Assembly (NCBI RefSeq): GCF_000971975.1
Contig: NZ_KQ040780.1
Coordinates: 62,662 to 126,661 of the forward strand
Reading direction: 5' to 3'
DNA length: 64,000 nucleotides
From: Paenibacillus algorifonticola
GTDB taxonomy: Bacteria > Bacillota > Bacilli > Paenibacillales > Paenibacillaceae
Positions 61,389 to 64,000 of the stretch are shown here, one piece after another. How positions within the stretch are numbered: the first letter of the stretch is position 1; each line of letters opens with the position of its first letter. Under the pieces are notes generated by a model. That model ran no database searches. It had not been told where the DNA came from and worked only from the letters and a program-made list of their open reading frames with translations. A program made the position numbers and the translations under genes.

Positions 61389-61446
61389 CTGATTTAATAG
61401 GCTGAAGCCCAACTTTATAAGCTAGCTGGATATCATTATTTTCATG

Positions 61447-61518
61447 TTGACAATTTTCGAAGCAAAATATAATATTAAAACAGTTGTTTAAATCGATTGT
61501 TTAAAACATTTGTTTAAA
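61447..61518 (+). promoter_or_regulatory. Promoter and triple operator candidate for the YhgE-like permease
   Basis: TTGACA (61447-61452) and TATAAT (61468-61473) are 15 bp apart, a little short. Just downstream, TTGTTTAAA occurs at 61484, 61497 and 61510, spaced exactly 13 bp. The last overlaps the palindrome GTTTAAAC. The arrangement looks like a repressor site over the start of transcription. The TetR gene two positions downstream is the likely regulator, by position only. Confidence 0.65.
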
Positions 61519-61553
61519 CCGAATAAATAGACATAGACAGGATGGGATTGGCG

Positions 61554-62711
61554 ATGAAAAACACGATTCAAGCTTTTATGAAGCGCCCAACAACAATTGT
61601 TGGTATTGTTACGGCGCTTATGTTTCAAATTGTATTTTCAGTTATATGGATGACAGGTTATAATGGAGTGACCGATCGTATTGATAAATTGCATATTGCA
61701 GTAGTCAATGAGGATCAACAGTTCGGCACGCAAATCGCAGATTCTTTGGTCAGCCATTTGCCATTCCAAATGTCGCAGCCGTCCAGTCTTGAGGATGCGA
61801 AGCAGCAGCTTAACGCACGTGAGCTGCAAATGATTATTTATTTCCCTGCTGATTTTTCGCAAAAGGCGACGGCGGCAGATGGCAAAGCGGATATTGGGTA
61901 TTTTATTAATGAATCCAACCCTGCTTTAATTAAGAGCATTATGAGCAATGTTGCCGCAGAGGTAACGAAAGAAGCCAATGCACAGGCGATAGAGCAAGGT
62001 GTAGCGGGTACGCTTGGCAAGGCAGGTGTTCCATTGGAGCAGGCAGCGATTGCTGGTCAAAGCTTAGCGGAACGTATTACTGCGAACATTGAATCGACTA
62101 ACCCGGTCAAAGGCATGAGCAATCAAATGGTTCCAATGATGATGGTGCTTGCTTCTTATGTTGGCGCGATGATCATGGGGATGAACCTGGAGCAATCGTC
62201 GATGATGGTCAGTGCTGGGGCAAGCCGCTGGCAGCGTTTTGCAGCTCGCAGCATCATTACAGTTGGTGCGGCAATTGGCGTATCTCTTGTAGGCTCTTCT
62301 TTGCTCGCTGCATTTAATGGACAAATGGAGCAGGGCTTCTTGAAGCTATGGCTGTTCCAGCTCATGTTCGTGCTTGCTTTTATGTTTGTCTCCCAAATGT
62401 TCTTATATGTATTTGGCATGGCTGGCATGCTGTTCAATATTATTGCGCTGTCCGCGCAGCTCGTTTCATCGGGTGCGATTGTGCCGCGTGAGCTGCTCCC
62501 GGATTTTTATGTAAAGCTTGGAGAGGCGCTTCCTGCAACTTATGCGGTTGAAGGGTTGATGAATGTGCTGTTCGGTGGCACGGGCATTGGTAGCGAGGTT
62601 GTGGGGCTGGCCATTATTGCGATCATCGGTTTTGTGATCAGCATGACAGCGGTTGGCTTGAAGAAGCAGGCTGTGCCGAAGCCGGGGCAAATGGCAATGA
62701 AGTCGAATTAA
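61554..62711 (+). CDS. YhgE/Pip-like ABC-2-type membrane protein
   Basis: The product is 385 residues. One N-terminal helix (VGIVTALMFQIVFSVIWM) is followed by a 170-residue external domain (IDKLHIAVVNEDQQFGTQIA near its start), then five or six helices from about 185 on, typical of ABC-2/YhgE-Pip proteins. They act in drug or lipid export, phage adsorption or secretion. There is no ATPase gene beside it. I start it at the ATG at 61554, with GGATGGG seven bases upstream; 61542 is possible. Confidence 0.78.
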   Translation: MKNTIQAFMKRPTTIVGIVTALMFQIVFSVIWMTGYNGVTDRIDKLHIAVVNEDQQFGTQIADSLVSHLPFQMSQPSSLEDAKQQLNARELQMIIYFPADFSQKATAADGKADIGYFINESNPALIKSIMSNVAAEVTKEANAQAIEQGVAGTLGKAGVPLEQAAIAGQSLAERITANIESTNPVKGMSNQMVPMMMVLASYVGAMIMGMNLEQSSMMVSAGASRWQRFAARSIITVGAAIGVSLVGSSLLAAFNGQMEQGFLKLWLFQLMFVLAFMFVSQMFLYVFGMAGMLFNIIALSAQLVSSGAIVPRELLPDFYVKLGEALPATYAVEGLMNVLFGGTGIGSEVVGLAIIAIIGFVISMTAVGLKKQAVPKPGQMAMKSN

Positions 62712-62782
62712 TTCGTTTCCGTACTTTCTGATCAGCCCCGAGTGATTGCGTCAAATAAAGTGGTTGCCGTTAGGAGGCTGAG

Positions 62783-63379
62783 ATGAAAGCTGCGGATATC
62801 GATGTGAAAATGAGAATTTTGCTGGCAGCGAAAAAGCTGTTTGCCGCTCAAGGCTTTGACAGGACATCCGTCCGGCAAATTTGTGAGGAAGCGTGCGCGA
62901 ATGTGGCGCTAATCTCTTATTATTTTGGCGGAAAAGATAATTTGTTTTTTGCACTGTTTGAAGCTTTTTTTCCTAGCAGGGGCATCGCTTCTATCGCTCA
63001 GGATATGGAACCGCTTGAAGGCATGAAGCTCGTTATTCGGGAGCTGCTCACCTTTCGTTATCAGGATGCTGAGCTATCTTATATTATTCAATGCGAGTTT
63101 GCGCTGCACACTCCGCGTATTGAAATGATTCAGGAGCGTGTCCTCCCGCTATGGCATCTAATATATCAATGGCTGCTGAAGGGGCGTGAGCAGGGAGTAT
63201 TTGAATTTGGTTCCATTCATACGGCTTTTACGGCGGTTAGCTCAACCCTACTTTTTCCGAAAGGAAATATCCACATGCTGGTGTTTATGGGCAAGGACAC
63301 GACCACGCTGGAGGAGCAGATTGCTGACACGACGGCCTTTATTTTAAAAGCGTTAAAACCGTCGAAGCAAGCCGAATAA
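62783..63379 (+). CDS. TetR/AcrR-family regulator
   Basis: The product is 198 residues. The N-terminal helix-turn-helix (RILLAAKKLFAAQGFDRTSV, then RQICEEACANVALISYYFGG with the YYF motif) is canonical for TetR. The C-terminal 140 residues are the ligand-binding, dimer-forming part. GGAGG precedes the ATG. It follows the YhgE-like gene by 71 bp and probably represses it, with a drug or lipid ligand as the inducer; that is an inference from position and the repeats at 61484-61518. Confidence 0.9.
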   Translation: MKAADIDVKMRILLAAKKLFAAQGFDRTSVRQICEEACANVALISYYFGGKDNLFFALFEAFFPSRGIASIAQDMEPLEGMKLVIRELLTFRYQDAELSYIIQCEFALHTPRIEMIQERVLPLWHLIYQWLLKGREQGVFEFGSIHTAFTAVSSTLLFPKGNIHMLVFMGKDTTTLEEQIADTTAFILKALKPSKQAE

Positions 63380-63397
63380 GATCAACCCTAAACACGA

Positions 63398-63453
63398 GAA
63401 AACCAACTTCAACTCCGTTATGGCAAGCGGGGAGTGAGGTTGGTTTTCTTTTT
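63398..63453 (+). terminator. Terminator after the TetR gene
   Basis: GAAAACCAACTTCAACTCC pairs with GGAGTGAGGTTGGTTTTC across a central loop and is followed by TTTTT. Confidence 0.88.
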
Positions 63454-63520
63454 CGCCTAAAAGGACGATTGAACACGACTGAACCTTAATAAAGCTGATG
63501 AGCAAATTCCGGATTGTTTC

Positions 63521-64000
63521 CTAAATATGGATGCTTACATTTTTTTTCATCATCAGTGAAGCGGCTTCCGCATCGCGGGCTTCCAGCGCATCAATGATCG
63601 CCTGATGCTCCTTGACACCTACCTGGGCAATCGAAGCAGGCTGTTTAATAAATAAATACTTATAGCGGCGAAGGTGCATTTGCAGCGAGGAGGTGAACGA
63701 TTGAATATAGGCATTATCCGCCAGCTCCAAAATGACATTATGGAATTCCTCGTCATATTCGAGCGCTTCATAAGGCTTGTTCTCCTGAATGCATTTCGCA
63801 AACTGGGCGTTCAGCTCATTAAGGCGGGCAATATGCTCCGGCTGAATATGCGGCACCGCAAGCTCGGCCGCGAGCGCATGCAGCGCAACAAGCGGCGCAT
63901 AAAGCTTAGGCATATCCTCTTCCTCAATCATCGTCACACGCGTTTCCTTGCTGGGCATCATTTGCACAAGTCCTTGTACTTCAAGCAATTGCAGCGCTTC
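63521..64000 (-). CDS. GntR/FadR (FCD)-family regulator, N terminus beyond the window
   Basis: Only the C-terminal 160 residues are visible. The frame is open past the last base: EALQLLEVQGLVQMMPSKET is the end of the GntR winged helix. The FCD ligand-binding domain follows (HALAAELAVPHIQPEHIARL, then EYDEEFHNVILELADNAYIQ, then HLRRYKYLFIK and KEHQAIIDALEARDAEAA), with the family D/H metal residues. FCD members respond to small organic acids. The gene starts outside, so its first ATG (63988) is internal. Confidence 0.88.
   Translation of the reverse strand, partial: EALQLLEVQGLVQMMPSKETRVTMIEEEDMPKLYAPLVALHALAAELAVPHIQPEHIARLNELNAQFAKCIQENKPYEALEYDEEFHNVILELADNAYIQSFTSSLQMHLRRYKYLFIKQPASIAQVGVKEHQAIIDALEARDAEAASLMMKKNVSIHI

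Overview
The window looks like a chromosomal segment of a Paenibacillus-type, endospore-forming Firmicute. The evidence is the set of Bacillales genes (yyaC, yfkK, the yflT-type stress gene, a ydiF-type ABC-F gene, and the thiL-tsaE-tsaB-rimI-tsaD order), tandem T-box leaders, strong AGGAGG ribosome binding sites, and moderate-GC backbone genes with frequent GTG/TTG starts. No rRNA, tRNA or CRISPR array was seen.

Layout. 0-12 kb: a hydrolase fragment, hemolysin III, a class-3 lipase, a Gfo/Idh oxidoreductase, a CorA-like transporter, a YflT stress protein, an FAD oxidoreductase, then an AraC regulator divergent from a complete galK-galE-galT Leloir operon. 12-23.5 kb: spore and housekeeping genes (yfkK, yyaC, alpha/beta hydrolase, methyltransferase, an HD-GYP protein with an altered HD motif, YitT), then thiL-tsaE-tsaB-rimI-tsaD. 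23.5-26.5 kb: two consecutive T-box leaders, a dispersed repeat plus three identical 98-bp tandem repeats, then leuA, followed by a cluster of DnaA boxes.

26.9-49.3 kb is an accessory island. A tightly overlapping operon encodes a DcrB/DUF1795-like (Eag-type) protein, a VgrG-like spike, a pentapeptide-repeat protein, an Imm11/DUF1629-like protein, a DUF4280 PAAR-like tip and a 2064-residue VgrG-Rhs fusion with a C-terminal HNH-like toxin. It is followed by AT-rich orphan Rhs tips and immunity genes (SUKH, Imm11-like, Imm1-like) bounded by similar hairpin terminators. The array then decays into Rhs relics, an IS66-family element with a broken transposase, an IS3 remnant, and an intact and a decayed copy of a PAF-acetylhydrolase-like gene.

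49.6-55 kb carries a comQXPA quorum-sensing locus: an orphan ABC ATPase, a 67-residue protein in the position that degQ holds in B. subtilis, ComQ, a 57-residue ComX precursor too short for common ORF cutoffs, ComP with an N-terminal PDZ-like segment, and ComA. TTGCGG/CCGCAA elements resembling B. subtilis ComA boxes lie upstream of both the ABC gene and comX, which suggests positive feedback.

55-64 kb: an ABC-F ATPase, 5-formyl-THF cyclo-ligase, molybdenum-cofactor genes (moaC, mogA/moaB, a moeA-like gene), tatA-tatC, a YhgE/Pip-like export permease with a TetR regulator and a triple 13-bp-spaced operator candidate, and a truncated FCD-type GntR regulator at the right edge.

All functional assignments come from reading motifs and family resemblance by eye; no database search was run.
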